Assembly (NCBI GenBank): GCA_045653035.1
Contig: JAZOLO010000006.1
Location: 1 to 64,000 of the forward strand
Direction: 5' to 3'
Length of the DNA: 64,000 nt
Origin: RGIG6353 sp045653035
GTDB lineage: Bacteria > Bacillota > Clostridia > Oscillospirales > SIG627
Positions 27,276 to 35,799 of this stretch are shown here, piece after piece. The position numbers were made by a program, and so were the translations under genes. The notes under the pieces are model-generated. The model was given only the letters and a program-made list of their open reading frames with translations. It was not told the origin of the DNA and searched no databases. Every line of letters begins with the position of its first letter. Positions within the stretch are counted from its first letter, which is position 1.

Positions 27276-28916
27276 ATGCCTATTACAGAAATCTTACAGA
27301 AAAATGCAGACATTTATCCCAACGACGTTGCCCTCGTTGAGATAAACCCCAAATTTGAAAGACAGCGTACCTCATGGCGTGAGTACTCCCTTATCGAGAC
27401 AAACTCACGCGAGGTATACCGAAAGGAGATTACCTGGCAGGACTTCAACTGCAAGGCAAACCGATTTGCAAACCTTCTCCTGTCAAGAGGTGTAAAACGC
27501 GGTGACAAGGTGGCAATTCTTCTCATGAACTGTCTTGAGTGGCTTCCTGTTTACTTCGGTGCACTCAAAGCAGGCACTATGGCAGTGCCTCTCAATTACC
27601 GTTATACAGGTGACGAAATCAAATACTGTCTTGACTTATCCGATGCCGACGTTCTTGTATTCGGACCTGAATTTACAGGACGTGTAGAGGAAATATGCCA
27701 CAAGGCAAAGAAGGTAAAGACGTGGCTTTACATAGGTGAGGACTGTCCTACCTTCGCGGAAAGCTACGAGGAGCTTGTAGAATACTGCTCGTCAAAGGCT
27801 CCGAAAATAAAGCTTACCGATGACGATGATGCGGCAATCTACTTCTCCTCGGGAACAACAGGCTTCCCCAAGGCTATTATACATAAGCACAGAAGTCTCA
27901 TGCACGCGGCAATGACCGAGCAAAATCATCACTCACAGACAAAGGATGACGTATTCCTTTGTATTCCTCCTCTCTACCATACGGGTGCGAAGAGGCACTG
28001 AGTCGGCTCAATCCTTGTGGGAGGACGTGCGGTGCTTCTCAACGGTATTAAGCCCGAGTGGATTTTGCAGGTTGCATCTGAGGAAAGATGCTCTATCGTA
28101 TGGCTTCTCGTACCCTGGGCACAGGATTTGCTTGATGCAATAGAGAGAGGCGATATAAAGCTTGAGGACTACGATTTGTCGGCTTGGCGTCTTATGCATA
28201 TAGGTGCTCAGCCCGTTCCTCCAAGTCTTGTTAAGCGTTGGAAGGGATACTTCCCTCACCATGCATACGATACAAACTATGGTCTCTCTGAGTCGATAGG
28301 TCCAGGCTGTGTACACCTTGGCGTTGAAAACGAAGATAAGGTTGGTGCTATCGGAAAAGCAGGCTACGGCTGGCAGACCAAGATAGTTGACGAAGAAAGA
28401 AACGAAGTGAAGAAGGGTGAGGTAGGTGAGCTTGCAGTAAAGGGTCCCGGTGTTATGACCGCTTACTACAAGGACGAAAAGGCTACCTCCGAGGTGCTTT
28501 CCGACGGTTGGCTCTTTACGGGAGATATGGCAGAGGAGGACGAGGACGGCTTCATTTGGCTTGTTGACCGTAAGAAGGACGTTATTATATCTGGCGGTGA
28601 AAACCTTTACCCCGTACAGATTGAGGACTTCCTCCGCCGTCACGATAAGATAAACGACGTTGCGGTAATAGGACTTCCCGACCCAAGACTTGGTGAAATT
28701 GCCGCCGCTATTATTCAGGCAAAAGAAGGCGTTGAGCTTGACGAGAAGGAGATTCAGGACTTCTGTCTTGACCTTCCGAGATACAAGAGACCTCACAAGA
28801 TAATATTTGCAGACGTACCTCGTAACCCGACGGGTAAAATAGAGAAGCCCAAGCTTCGCCGTATATACTGCGGTGAAAGCCTTGTAGCAAAACAGAATGA
28901 AATCAAAAACGTGTAA
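27276..28916 (+). pseudogene. AMP-dependent acyl-CoA ligase interrupted by one in-frame TGA
   Basis: One reading frame of 546 codons broken only by TGA at 27999-28001 (codon 242). Before it lie the first ligase motif SSGTTGFPK (about 191-199) and PPLYHTGAK. After it the same frame continues through YGLSES, GWLFTGDMAEEDEDGF, KKDVIISGGENLYP and the C-terminal PTGKIEKPKLR with the catalytic lysine. Both halves are fully conserved, so the change is recent, or TGA is read through, or the assembly has an error. I expect Trp (TGG) at this site in relatives, which I could not check. The second half could begin at GTG 28017, but no ribosome site precedes it. Family role: adenylates and thioesterifies a carboxylic acid, here probably an aryl or branched acid. 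paaK in the same operon could compensate. Confidence 0.8.
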
Positions 28917-28933
28917 AATAAGGGAGACAAAAA

Positions 28934-30670
28934 ATGAAGAAATTACTGCTTGGAAATGCGGCAGTTGCAAGAGGTGCCTATGAGGCAGGCGTAAACGTTG
29001 TGTCATCATACCCAGGCACTCCTTCGACCGAGATAACCGAAGAAATTGTTAAGTTTGAAGAAATATATGCAGAGTGGGCGCCTAACGAAAAGGTAGCCGC
29101 AGAGGTTGCAATCGGTGCATCCATCGGCGGTGCAAGAGCTATGAGCTGTATGAAGCACGTAGGTCTTAACGTTATGGCAGACCCTGTTTTCACAGTGAGC
29201 TATACAGGCGTGAACGGCGGACTTGTATTCTGTGTTGCAGACGACCCAGGAATGCACTCCTCACAGAATGAGCAGGACTCACGCCACTATGCCAAGGCTT
29301 CAAAGATTATGATGCTTGAGCCCTCCGATTCGGCAGAGTGCCGTGATATGACGAAGGCGGCTTTCGAGCTTTCTGAAAAGTTCGATACTCCCGTATTTAT
29401 ACGCCTTTCCACAAGAGTTTCTCACTCACAGAGCCTTGTTGAGCTTCACGATAGGGAAGAGGTAGGTATTAAGGACTACGAAAAAAATATTCCCAAATAC
29501 GTTATGATGCCAGCAATGGCAATAAAGCGTCACGTTGTGGTTGAGGATAGAATAAAGGCACTCACCGCTTTTGCTGAGGAGTCGGACATTAACAAAATTG
29601 AAAACAACGGCTCAAAGATTGGTGTTATCACTGCAGGTATCTCCTATATGTATTCAAAAGAGGCACTTCAGGATAAAGCCGATTTCTTGAAGCTCGGTAT
29701 GGTTTATCCCCTCCCCGAAAAGAAGATTCTCGACTTTGCAAAGAGCCACGATAAGCTTTTCGTTATCGAAGAGCTTGACCCCGTAATCGAGGAGCATATC
29801 AAGGCACTTGGTATTGAGGTTATCGGAAAAGAAGCCTTCACCCTTCTGGGCGAGTACACTCCCGCAATGATAAAGAAGGCGGTACTTGGCGAGGACGCTC
29901 CCGAAAGCAAGGCTCTCACCGAAGCTATCCCCGTTCGTCCTCCCGTAATGTGTGCAGGCTGTCCTCACAGAGGTACCTTCTACGTACTCAAAAAGCTCGG
30001 TCTCGTGGTATCGGGCGACATCGGATGCTATACTCTCGGTGCAACACTTCCTCTCCAGTCGGTTGACACCACCATTTGTATGGGTGCATCCGTTTCGGCG
30101 GCACACGGCATGGCAAAAGCAAGAGGAGCTGAATTCAACAAGAAGCTTGTATCCGTTATAGGTGATTCCACCTTTATGCATTCGGGTATTACAGGACTTA
30201 TTGACATAGTTTACAATAAGGGTAACAATACGGTTATCATTCTTGACAACTCTATTACGGGTATGACGGGACATCAGGATAACCCCACTACAGGCTATAC
30301 CATAAGAGGCGAGGAGACAAAGCAGGTAAATCTTGTAACTCTCTGTAAGTCAATAGGTATTGACAATGTTGTGGTTGCCGACCCCTTTGACGTAAAGAGC
30401 TTTGAGAAGGTAGTCAAGGCAGAGGTAGAGAGGGAAGAGCCCTCTGTAATTATTGCACAGCGTCCCTGCGCACTTCTTAAGAGTGTAAAATATGAGGGCG
30501 TTTGCAAGATAACCGATAAATGCCGTAACTGTAAGATGTGCATGAAGCTTGGCTGTCCTGCAATTACCGTAAGAGAGGGCAAGGTGGTAATTGATGCAAC
30601 TCAGTGTAACGGATGCGGACTTTGTATAAACGTTTGTCCTTTCGGTGCTATCGAAAAGGAGGAAAGATAA
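28934..30670 (+). CDS. iorA: Indolepyruvate ferredoxin oxidoreductase, alpha subunit
   Basis: Thiamine-diphosphate subunit of IOR, which interconverts arylpyruvates and aryl-acetyl-CoA with ferredoxin as electron carrier. 578 residues. The N-terminal pyrimidine-binding domain begins KKLLLGNAAVARGAYEAG and has SSYPGTPSTEI. The diphosphate-binding core is GDIGCYTLGA and later IGDSTFMHSGITGLID. The C-terminus holds two ferredoxin-type clusters: CRNCKMCMKLGCP and CNGCGLCINVCP. The reaction is reversible: oxidative in amino acid fermentation, reductive in aryl-acid assimilation. One base separates it from iorB. Confidence 0.95.
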   Translation: MKKLLLGNAAVARGAYEAGVNVVSSYPGTPSTEITEEIVKFEEIYAEWAPNEKVAAEVAIGASIGGARAMSCMKHVGLNVMADPVFTVSYTGVNGGLVFCVADDPGMHSSQNEQDSRHYAKASKIMMLEPSDSAECRDMTKAAFELSEKFDTPVFIRLSTRVSHSQSLVELHDREEVGIKDYEKNIPKYVMMPAMAIKRHVVVEDRIKALTAFAEESDINKIENNGSKIGVITAGISYMYSKEALQDKADFLKLGMVYPLPEKKILDFAKSHDKLFVIEELDPVIEEHIKALGIEVIGKEAFTLLGEYTPAMIKKAVLGEDAPESKALTEAIPVRPPVMCAGCPHRGTFYVLKKLGLVVSGDIGCYTLGATLPLQSVDTTICMGASVSAAHGMAKARGAEFNKKLVSVIGDSTFMHSGITGLIDIVYNKGNNTVIILDNSITGMTGHQDNPTTGYTIRGEETKQVNLVTLCKSIGIDNVVVADPFDVKSFEKVVKAEVEREEPSVIIAQRPCALLKSVKYEGVCKITDKCRNCKMCMKLGCPAITVREGKVVIDATQCNGCGLCINVCPFGAIEKEER

Positions 30671-30671
30671 A

Positions 30672-31229
30672 ATGACGAAAAACGTAATGATTGTAGGTGT
30701 AGGCGGTCAGGGTACACTCCTTGCAAGCCGAATACTTGGTAATACAGTTATAAACGAGGGGTATGACGTAAAGGTTTCGGAGGTTCACGGAATGAGCCAG
30801 AGAGGCGGAAGCGTTGTAACCTACGTAAAATACGGTGATAAGGTTTATTCTCCCATTGTTGACAAGGGTGAGGCGGATATTATTCTCGCTTTCGAGCTTC
30901 TCGAAGCATATCGTGCACTCCCTTATCTTAAGAAGGGCGGAAAGATTATTGTAAATAATCAGAAGATAGACCCCATGCCCGTAATTTCGGGACTTGCTGA
31001 GTACCCTGAAAATATCGCGGAAAAGCTTGGTGACGCTACCGTTGTTGACGCACTCTCTCTTGCAAAAGAGGCAGGCAACACAAAGGCAGTAAACGTTGTG
31101 CTCATCGGCGTTATGGCAAAAAGCACCGATATCCCTTATGAAAAGTGGGTAGAAACTATCAAGGCTACAGTACCTCCAAAATTCCTTGAAGTTAATATCC
31201 GTGCTTTTGACCTGGGATACAATCTGTAA
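30672..31229 (+). CDS. iorB: Indolepyruvate ferredoxin oxidoreductase, beta subunit
   Basis: Gamma-domain subunit of IOR, 185 residues. It begins KNVMIVGVGGQGTLLASRIL, the hallmark of 2-oxoacid:acceptor oxidoreductase gamma domains, and has VHGMSQRGGSVVTYVKYG. The ATG at 30672 follows AAGGAGGAAAG within the end of iorA. An upstream in-frame start would overlap iorA by 26 bp without a ribosome site. It completes the two-subunit IorAB enzyme. Confidence 0.95.
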   Translation: MTKNVMIVGVGGQGTLLASRILGNTVINEGYDVKVSEVHGMSQRGGSVVTYVKYGDKVYSPIVDKGEADIILAFELLEAYRALPYLKKGGKIIVNNQKIDPMPVISGLAEYPENIAEKLGDATVVDALSLAKEAGNTKAVNVVLIGVMAKSTDIPYEKWVETIKATVPPKFLEVNIRAFDLGYNL

Positions 31230-31244
31230 AGGAGGGAGCTTTTT

Positions 31245-32549
31245 ATGTCAATGTGGCAACCCCAAATTGAAGCTATGCCGAGAGAGGAGCTTGAAAAGCT
31301 TCAGAGTGAAAGACTCGTGGAACAGGTAAAGAGAATGTATGAAAAGGTAGAGCTTTTTAGAAAGAGAATGGACGAAAAGGGACTTACTCCCTCGGATATC
31401 CATGGAATAGAAGATTTACATAAGCTTCCCTTTTCCTATAAACAGGATTTAAGAGACTATTATCCTTATGGACTTTTTGCAACTCCTATGTCCGAGATAA
31501 GACGTGTACACGCCTCCTCGGGTACAACGGGTAAGCAGATTGTTGTAGGATATACCGATAACGACCTCGATATGTGGGCTAACTGCTTTGCAAGAATGCT
31601 TGCGGCAACGGGTGCCGATGAAAATTCCTTCGTACACGTCGGCTACGGTCTCGGACTCTTTACGGGAGGCTTCGGTGCACATGACGGAGCTGTTAAAATA
31701 GGTGCAACCGTTATTCCCATTTCGGCAGGTAATACCCAGCGTCAGATACAGACAATGATTGACTTCGGCTCAACGGTTCTTTGCTGTACCCCCTCTTACG
31801 CTATGTATCTCGGCGAAGCTATCGAGGAAATGGGCGTAAAGGACAAGCTCAGCCTTAAGGCGGGTATCTTCGGTGCAGAGCCCTGGACTGAAGAAATGAG
31901 ATGTCAGATAGAAGAAAAGCTTAATATCAAGGCATACGATATCTACGGACTTTCCGAAATCATGGGGCCGGGTGTTTCCTACGAGTGTGAATACCAGTGC
32001 GGTATGCACGTTTGCGAGGACAACTTTATTCCTGAAATCATCGACCCGGATACAGGCGAGGTGCTTCCCAGAGGTGCACAGGGTGAGCTTGTATTCACCA
32101 CTATTACCAAGGAAGGCTTCCCCCTTATCCGATATAGAACAAGAGATATATGTTCTCTTAACTACGAGCCCTGTAAGTGTGGCAGAACTCACGTCAGAAT
32201 GAAAAAGCCTCAGGGAAGAACCGACGATATGCTCATTATACGCGGTGTAAACGTATTCCCCTCACAGATTGAGGAGGTACTCCTTAAGGTTGGCGGTGAC
32301 GTTACACCTAACTACCAGATTGTGGTAGACAGAGTGAACAACAATGACACCTTTGAGGTTAAGGTGGAAATGAGCGAGGAGCTCTTCACCGACGGCGTTA
32401 AGGGAATTGAGAGAGTAGAAAAGACTATTTCTGAAAACCTTCGTTCAACTCTCGGAATAGGCCCCAAGGTTACTCTCGTTAATCCCAAGTCAATCGTCAG
32501 AAGCGAAGGCAAGGCAAAGAGAATAATAGATTTAAGAAAGCTCAGCTAA
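31245..32549 (+). CDS. paaK: Phenylacetate-CoA ligase
   Basis: AMP-forming ligase that makes phenylacetyl-CoA, or another aryl-acetyl-CoA, from the acid, ATP and CoA. 434 residues. The ATP loop is ASSGTTGKQ, with YGLSEIMGPG in the middle and RTDDMLIIRGVNVFPSQIEE near the C-terminus, all typical of PaaK. Anaerobes carry it beside iorAB, where it may act in either direction: ATP-consuming acid activation, or ATP formation. A strong AAAGGAGG precedes the ATG. Confidence 0.94.
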   Translation: MSMWQPQIEAMPREELEKLQSERLVEQVKRMYEKVELFRKRMDEKGLTPSDIHGIEDLHKLPFSYKQDLRDYYPYGLFATPMSEIRRVHASSGTTGKQIVVGYTDNDLDMWANCFARMLAATGADENSFVHVGYGLGLFTGGFGAHDGAVKIGATVIPISAGNTQRQIQTMIDFGSTVLCCTPSYAMYLGEAIEEMGVKDKLSLKAGIFGAEPWTEEMRCQIEEKLNIKAYDIYGLSEIMGPGVSYECEYQCGMHVCEDNFIPEIIDPDTGEVLPRGAQGELVFTTITKEGFPLIRYRTRDICSLNYEPCKCGRTHVRMKKPQGRTDDMLIIRGVNVFPSQIEEVLLKVGGDVTPNYQIVVDRVNNNDTFEVKVEMSEELFTDGVKGIERVEKTISENLRSTLGIGPKVTLVNPKSIVRSEGKAKRIIDLRKLS

Positions 32550-32562
32550 AGGAGGAAGAAAA

Positions 32563-32985
32563 ATGTTTATAAAACAGCTTTCCGTATTTGTAGAAAACAA
32601 AGTGGGCAGACTTGAAGCGATAATTGATACTCTTGGTAAAAACGGCATCAATATGAGAGCACTTTCCATTGCAGATACAACCGACTTTGGAATACTCAGA
32701 GTCATTGTAGACGATACTGACAAGGCAAAGAAAAGCCTTCAGGAAATAGGAGTTATCGCCAAAGCGACAGACGTTATTGCAGTATATATCGACGATAAGG
32801 CAGGAGGACTTGCCGAGGTGCTTTGTGACCTTACAGAGGAGAGCATCGGCGTTGAATATATGTACGCTTTCCTTGCACGTGATACCTCAAAGGCACTGAT
32901 GGTACTTAAAGCCGACGATGAAGAAAAGGCAGAAAAGGTACTTCGCACTAAGGGCGTTGAAATGCTCGACCCCAAGGATTTATAA
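32563..32985 (+). CDS. Double ACT-domain regulatory protein
   Basis: A 140-residue protein made of two ACT domains in tandem: residues about 2-68 (KQLSVFVENKVGRLEAIID) and 70-138 (AVYIDDKAGGLAEVLCDL). ACT domains bind amino acids. Stand-alone double ACT proteins often accompany iorAB-paaK in Clostridia and archaea, to my knowledge, and probably sense an aromatic amino acid to tune this pathway; that role is inferred. Last gene of the T-box operon, with AAAGGAGG before its ATG. Confidence 0.9.
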   Translation: MFIKQLSVFVENKVGRLEAIIDTLGKNGINMRALSIADTTDFGILRVIVDDTDKAKKSLQEIGVIAKATDVIAVYIDDKAGGLAEVLCDLTEESIGVEYMYAFLARDTSKALMVLKADDEEKAEKVLRTKGVEMLDPKDL

Positions 32986-33005
32986 AAAGATAAGAGAGAT
33001 AAAGT

Positions 33006-33280
33006 GGCGTTCAGTTAGGGATGAATTGGTTTTAGAACGCTCTTTTCGGTTAATACTTCACAAAAAAAATTCCGTAATACGTCAAGTATTACGGATTTTT
33101 TTGTGTTTTGTCTTAACACAAAAATATCTGTTCTAAAACTGCTTTGCACCCAAAAATTCACAAGTTCGGATGGAGAACAAGGCGAAAATGCGAAGTAATC
33201 CTTTACGGATTACAAGCGTTTTTAACGCAGTTATACGCCGAAATCGTGAATTTTGGGCAAATAATCCCTATGTGAACGCC
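33006..33280. repeat. Large nested inverted-repeat element
   Basis: Outer arms GGCGTTCAGTTAGGG (33006-33020) and CCCTATGTGAACGCC (33266-33280) match at 13 of 15 positions. Inside are two branches. Branch one is GTTTTAGAAC/GTTCTAAAAC (33029-33038 and 33130-33139) around a hairpin TCCGTAATAC/GTATTACGGA that ends in T residues and may terminate the T-box operon. Branch two is CCCAAAAATTCAC/GTGAATTTTGGG (about 33149-33257) with inner GGCG/CGCC, GCG/CGC and GTAATCC/GGATTAC. No frame is present. It could be a MITE-like element or a structured RNA. The remaining bases to 33451 are AT-rich with no feature seen. Confidence 0.75.
33063..33112 (+). terminator. Probable terminator of the T-box operon
   Basis: A 10-bp perfect stem TCCGTAATAC/GTATTACGGA with loop GTCAA, flanked by A and T runs, lies 80 bp after the ACT gene. 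It forms the tip of one branch of the larger inverted repeat. Confidence 0.8.
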
Positions 33281-33451
33281 GCTAAAGAGCTCTCTTTATT
33301 TTTGTTAATTGAAAATAAAAAGTGGAAAATTAAGAAAAATTTCCTGTAAAAAATCATGACATCATGACATTATGAGACCAAAATCATAATAGTTTTCGTG
33401 GAAATAAAAAGGGGGAGTGCTTTTTACAAAAGCATTCCCCTTTGGAATTTT

Positions 33452-34729
33452 TTAGTCATTGAAAATAGGCGTGTCGGGATCGTCAACGATAACGTCAAGT
33501 GAGTATTTTCCGGTGAAGGGATCATCTCGTCTGAACCATCTGCCTCTTGTGAAGTCAGGAAATTCAACAGGCTGTGAGCCCTTGTTTATTGAAGCCTCTG
33601 AAAGAGGACCGATAGCAAGGAGCGTTGCAGTGTCGTAAGCATCAATGGGTGTTGTAGTTCCTGCCTTAACGCTTTCTACAAATGCTCTCACAACAAGCCA
33701 GTCCATACCGCCGTGACCGCCCTTTTCGCCTGCCTTTACGTACTCGCGGTGAAGGGGATGGTCGTACTTTTCATACATTTCCTCCTTGTTGTCGAAGGTC
33801 TTGCCCTCGGGCATACCTTCAAGGAAGAAAGTAAATCTTCCTGCTCCGCTTTCTTCGCACATGCCCTTTGTTCCTCTTATGGTGAACTCACGGCTGTAGA
33901 AGGCACGGGGGAGAGTAGTGTCAAGGGTAATTCTTACAGTCTCACCGTTTGCACAGGTGATGATTGTGTCAACAATGTCACCCTGCTTAAAGTGCTCTCC
34001 CGCAAAGGGGTGAGTGTCGGGCACATGATCCTTCATGTAGGTCTCAATGCCTTTTGCTTTTGATGCAACAGAAACAAGTGATAGAAAGCGGTTTCCGCGG
34101 TTAATACCGAGACACTTTGAAATAGGGCCAAGCTCATGAGTAGGATAATTTTCAAGGCATCTGTTCTTATACTCTGCAAGACGGTAGTGGTCAGTAATGA
34201 TTTTATCATCTCTTTTAACGAAAAATTCACATTCGTTGAGGTAGTGATGATAAGCGCCGTCTGCATGAACGATTTCGCCAAAAAGCCCCTCCTTAACCAT
34301 ACGGAGAGCCATCATTTCGTTTCGTCCGTAGCAACAGTTTTCAAGCAACATAACGGGCACACGAGTGTTTTCGTATGCCTCTACAAGCTCGTAGCACTCG
34401 GAGATATCAAATGCACAGCCAACCTCGATGGCAGTATATTTTCCGGCATACATTGATTCAATAGCAAGCTTTATTCTTGAATTCCAGCCTGTCATAATAA
34501 AGACAGCATCAATTTCTTCTATCTTAAGAACTTCTTTGTAGTCGGTGGTACAAAAGGGCTCGGGGCGTCCCTTTGATATAAGCATATTCTTTGTCTTTTC
34601 TATTTTTGCAGGGTTAAGGTCGCATATTGCCACAACCTCAACGTCACTCATTTCGGATACGCAAGGCTCCATAACGTAATAACCACGTCTTCCAAGACCT
34701 ATGTAACCAATTTTAATTTTTTCCTTCAT
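33452..34729 (-). CDS. Gfo/Idh/MocA oxidoreductase, GH109-like
   Basis: NAD-dependent oxidoreductase-fold protein, 425 residues. The N-terminal Rossmann motif is GYIGLGRRG (about 8-16). The substrate domain has YPTHELGP, INRGNR and GHGGMDW, features I associate with GH109 enzymes, which cleave alpha-N-acetylgalactosaminides through transient NAD oxidation. A plain sugar dehydrogenase is the alternative. No signal peptide is visible, so it acts in the cytoplasm. The gene is divergent from an AraC regulator and shares overlapping promoters with it. Confidence 0.8.
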   Translation of the reverse strand: MKEKIKIGYIGLGRRGYYVMEPCVSEMSDVEVVAICDLNPAKIEKTKNMLISKGRPEPFCTTDYKEVLKIEEIDAVFIMTGWNSRIKLAIESMYAGKYTAIEVGCAFDISECYELVEAYENTRVPVMLLENCCYGRNEMMALRMVKEGLFGEIVHADGAYHHYLNECEFFVKRDDKIITDHYRLAEYKNRCLENYPTHELGPISKCLGINRGNRFLSLVSVASKAKGIETYMKDHVPDTHPFAGEHFKQGDIVDTIITCANGETVRITLDTTLPRAFYSREFTIRGTKGMCEESGAGRFTFFLEGMPEGKTFDNKEEMYEKYDHPLHREYVKAGEKGGHGGMDWLVVRAFVESVKAGTTTPIDAYDTATLLAIGPLSEASINKGSQPVEFPDFTRGRWFRRDDPFTGKYSLDVIVDDPDTPIFND

Positions 34730-34750
34730 AAAGCTTCTCCTAATTTTCTA

Positions 34751-34779
34751 TTGACATATTTTAATCTTGTATTTATAAT
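34751..34779 (+). promoter_or_regulatory. Promoter of the AraC-family regulator
   Basis: TTGACA, 17-bp spacer, TATAAT, fully consensus. Its -10 box overlaps the -10 of the divergent oxidoreductase promoter. Confidence 0.85.
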
Positions 34780-34805
34780 TATAGCGAATACAAAACGTAA
34801 GTCAA
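34778..34805 (-). promoter_or_regulatory. Promoter of the GH109-like gene
   Basis: Minus strand TTGACT, 16-bp spacer, TATAAT. It is face-to-face with the regulator promoter, with the two -10 boxes sharing bases around 34778-34779. Confidence 0.8.
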
Positions 34806-34863
34806 TGGGTTTTAAGGTATATTATTTACGATTTTGGGCATTTGTTGAATTTAGGGGTTTAAT

Positions 34864-35667
34864 ATGAGAAAAAAGATAAAAAGCTTCGAGGTGGTATTCC
34901 CTTTTAAAATAAAAAAAGTTAATACAGCATATGAATTCAAGTGGGACAGTAGCTTTGATTTTGCAGGAGAATCTCATAACAGCTGGGAGTTTGTTTACGT
35001 TATCGATGGTGAGGTTGAGGTAGTTGAGGAGCAGAAGGTATATCGTCTTTGTTCGGGCAACTTTATTGCTCATGCACCTATGGAATTTCACAGAATAAAA
35101 AGCAGCGGCGGAACAAGCCCTCATTTGTTTGTCTTTTCTTTTGTTCATTCGGGAAGGATGCCCCAGCGCATCGGGGACGGTATGTTCTTCTTTTCTCCCG
35201 AAGAAACAGATGAATACACCGATATTATGAGAGGTATGATAAAAGCACTTTATGAATACGAAACGGATATCGGCTGTGAAAACGCACTTCTGCTTGAAGC
35301 TTTTATAATAAAGCTTTTACGCCGTCACTCACCTCACGACGTTTTTGCCGACTCAAAGTCGGCGACGAATTACAGACGCATTATCGAGATAATGCAAAAG
35401 GGGCTTTATGAAAACCTTTCCCTTGAAGAAATATCGCAAAAGAGCGCCATGAGCATCAGTACCATGAAATCTCTTTTCAGAACCTTTGCGGGTATCGGTC
35501 CTAAAACCTATTATTCCAACATGAGAGCCGCCGAGGCAATGAAGCTTTTGGAAAGCGGAAAAAGCGTTGAGGAAACCTCGGATATACTCAACTTTTCATC
35601 TGTGAGCTATTTTTCTTTCTTTTATAAAAAGCGTTTCGGCGAACCGCCGTCAGCCCATAAAAAATAA
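34864..35667 (+). CDS. AraC-family transcriptional regulator
   Basis: A 267-residue regulator. The N-terminal half is a cupin-like sugar-sensing domain (SHNSWEFVYVIDGEVEVVEE, FIAHAPMEFHRI). The C-terminal 100 residues carry two helix-turn-helix units: NLSLEEISQKSAMSISTMKS and SVEETSDILNFSSVSYFSFF, ending in the usual KKRFGEPPS. It probably controls the divergent GH109-like gene and itself. AGGGGT precedes the ATG. Confidence 0.93.
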   Translation: MRKKIKSFEVVFPFKIKKVNTAYEFKWDSSFDFAGESHNSWEFVYVIDGEVEVVEEQKVYRLCSGNFIAHAPMEFHRIKSSGGTSPHLFVFSFVHSGRMPQRIGDGMFFFSPEETDEYTDIMRGMIKALYEYETDIGCENALLLEAFIIKLLRRHSPHDVFADSKSATNYRRIIEIMQKGLYENLSLEEISQKSAMSISTMKSLFRTFAGIGPKTYYSNMRAAEAMKLLESGKSVEETSDILNFSSVSYFSFFYKKRFGEPPSAHKK

Positions 35668-35700
35668 CGAGGAGCGATGCTTCTCGTTATTTTTTATTTA
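35662..35700 (+). terminator. Terminator of the AraC regulator
   Basis: Stem AAAAAATAACGAG with the complementary CTCGTTATTTTTT around GAGCGATGCTT. The stem begins within the last codons of the regulator. Confidence 0.8.
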
Positions 35701-35799
35701 CTAGGAAATTGCATCGCAATTGCTTGTAACAAATAAAGTCTACCTATTAAATTCGTGAGCGTAGGCGAACTTTACAATCAGTTGCCGAAGGGACCTTTT

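Noticed and set aside
27999..28001. TGA as selenocysteine or as tryptophan by an altered code
   Set aside because: No convincing SECIS hairpin follows, the site looks like tryptophan rather than cysteine, and TGA is a normal stop elsewhere in the window (dprA region, def, trmFO).
28008..29009. Long open frame on the minus strand across the ligase and iorA
   Set aside because: It is antisense to well-conserved coding sequence, has no ribosome site and its product is a low-complexity shadow.
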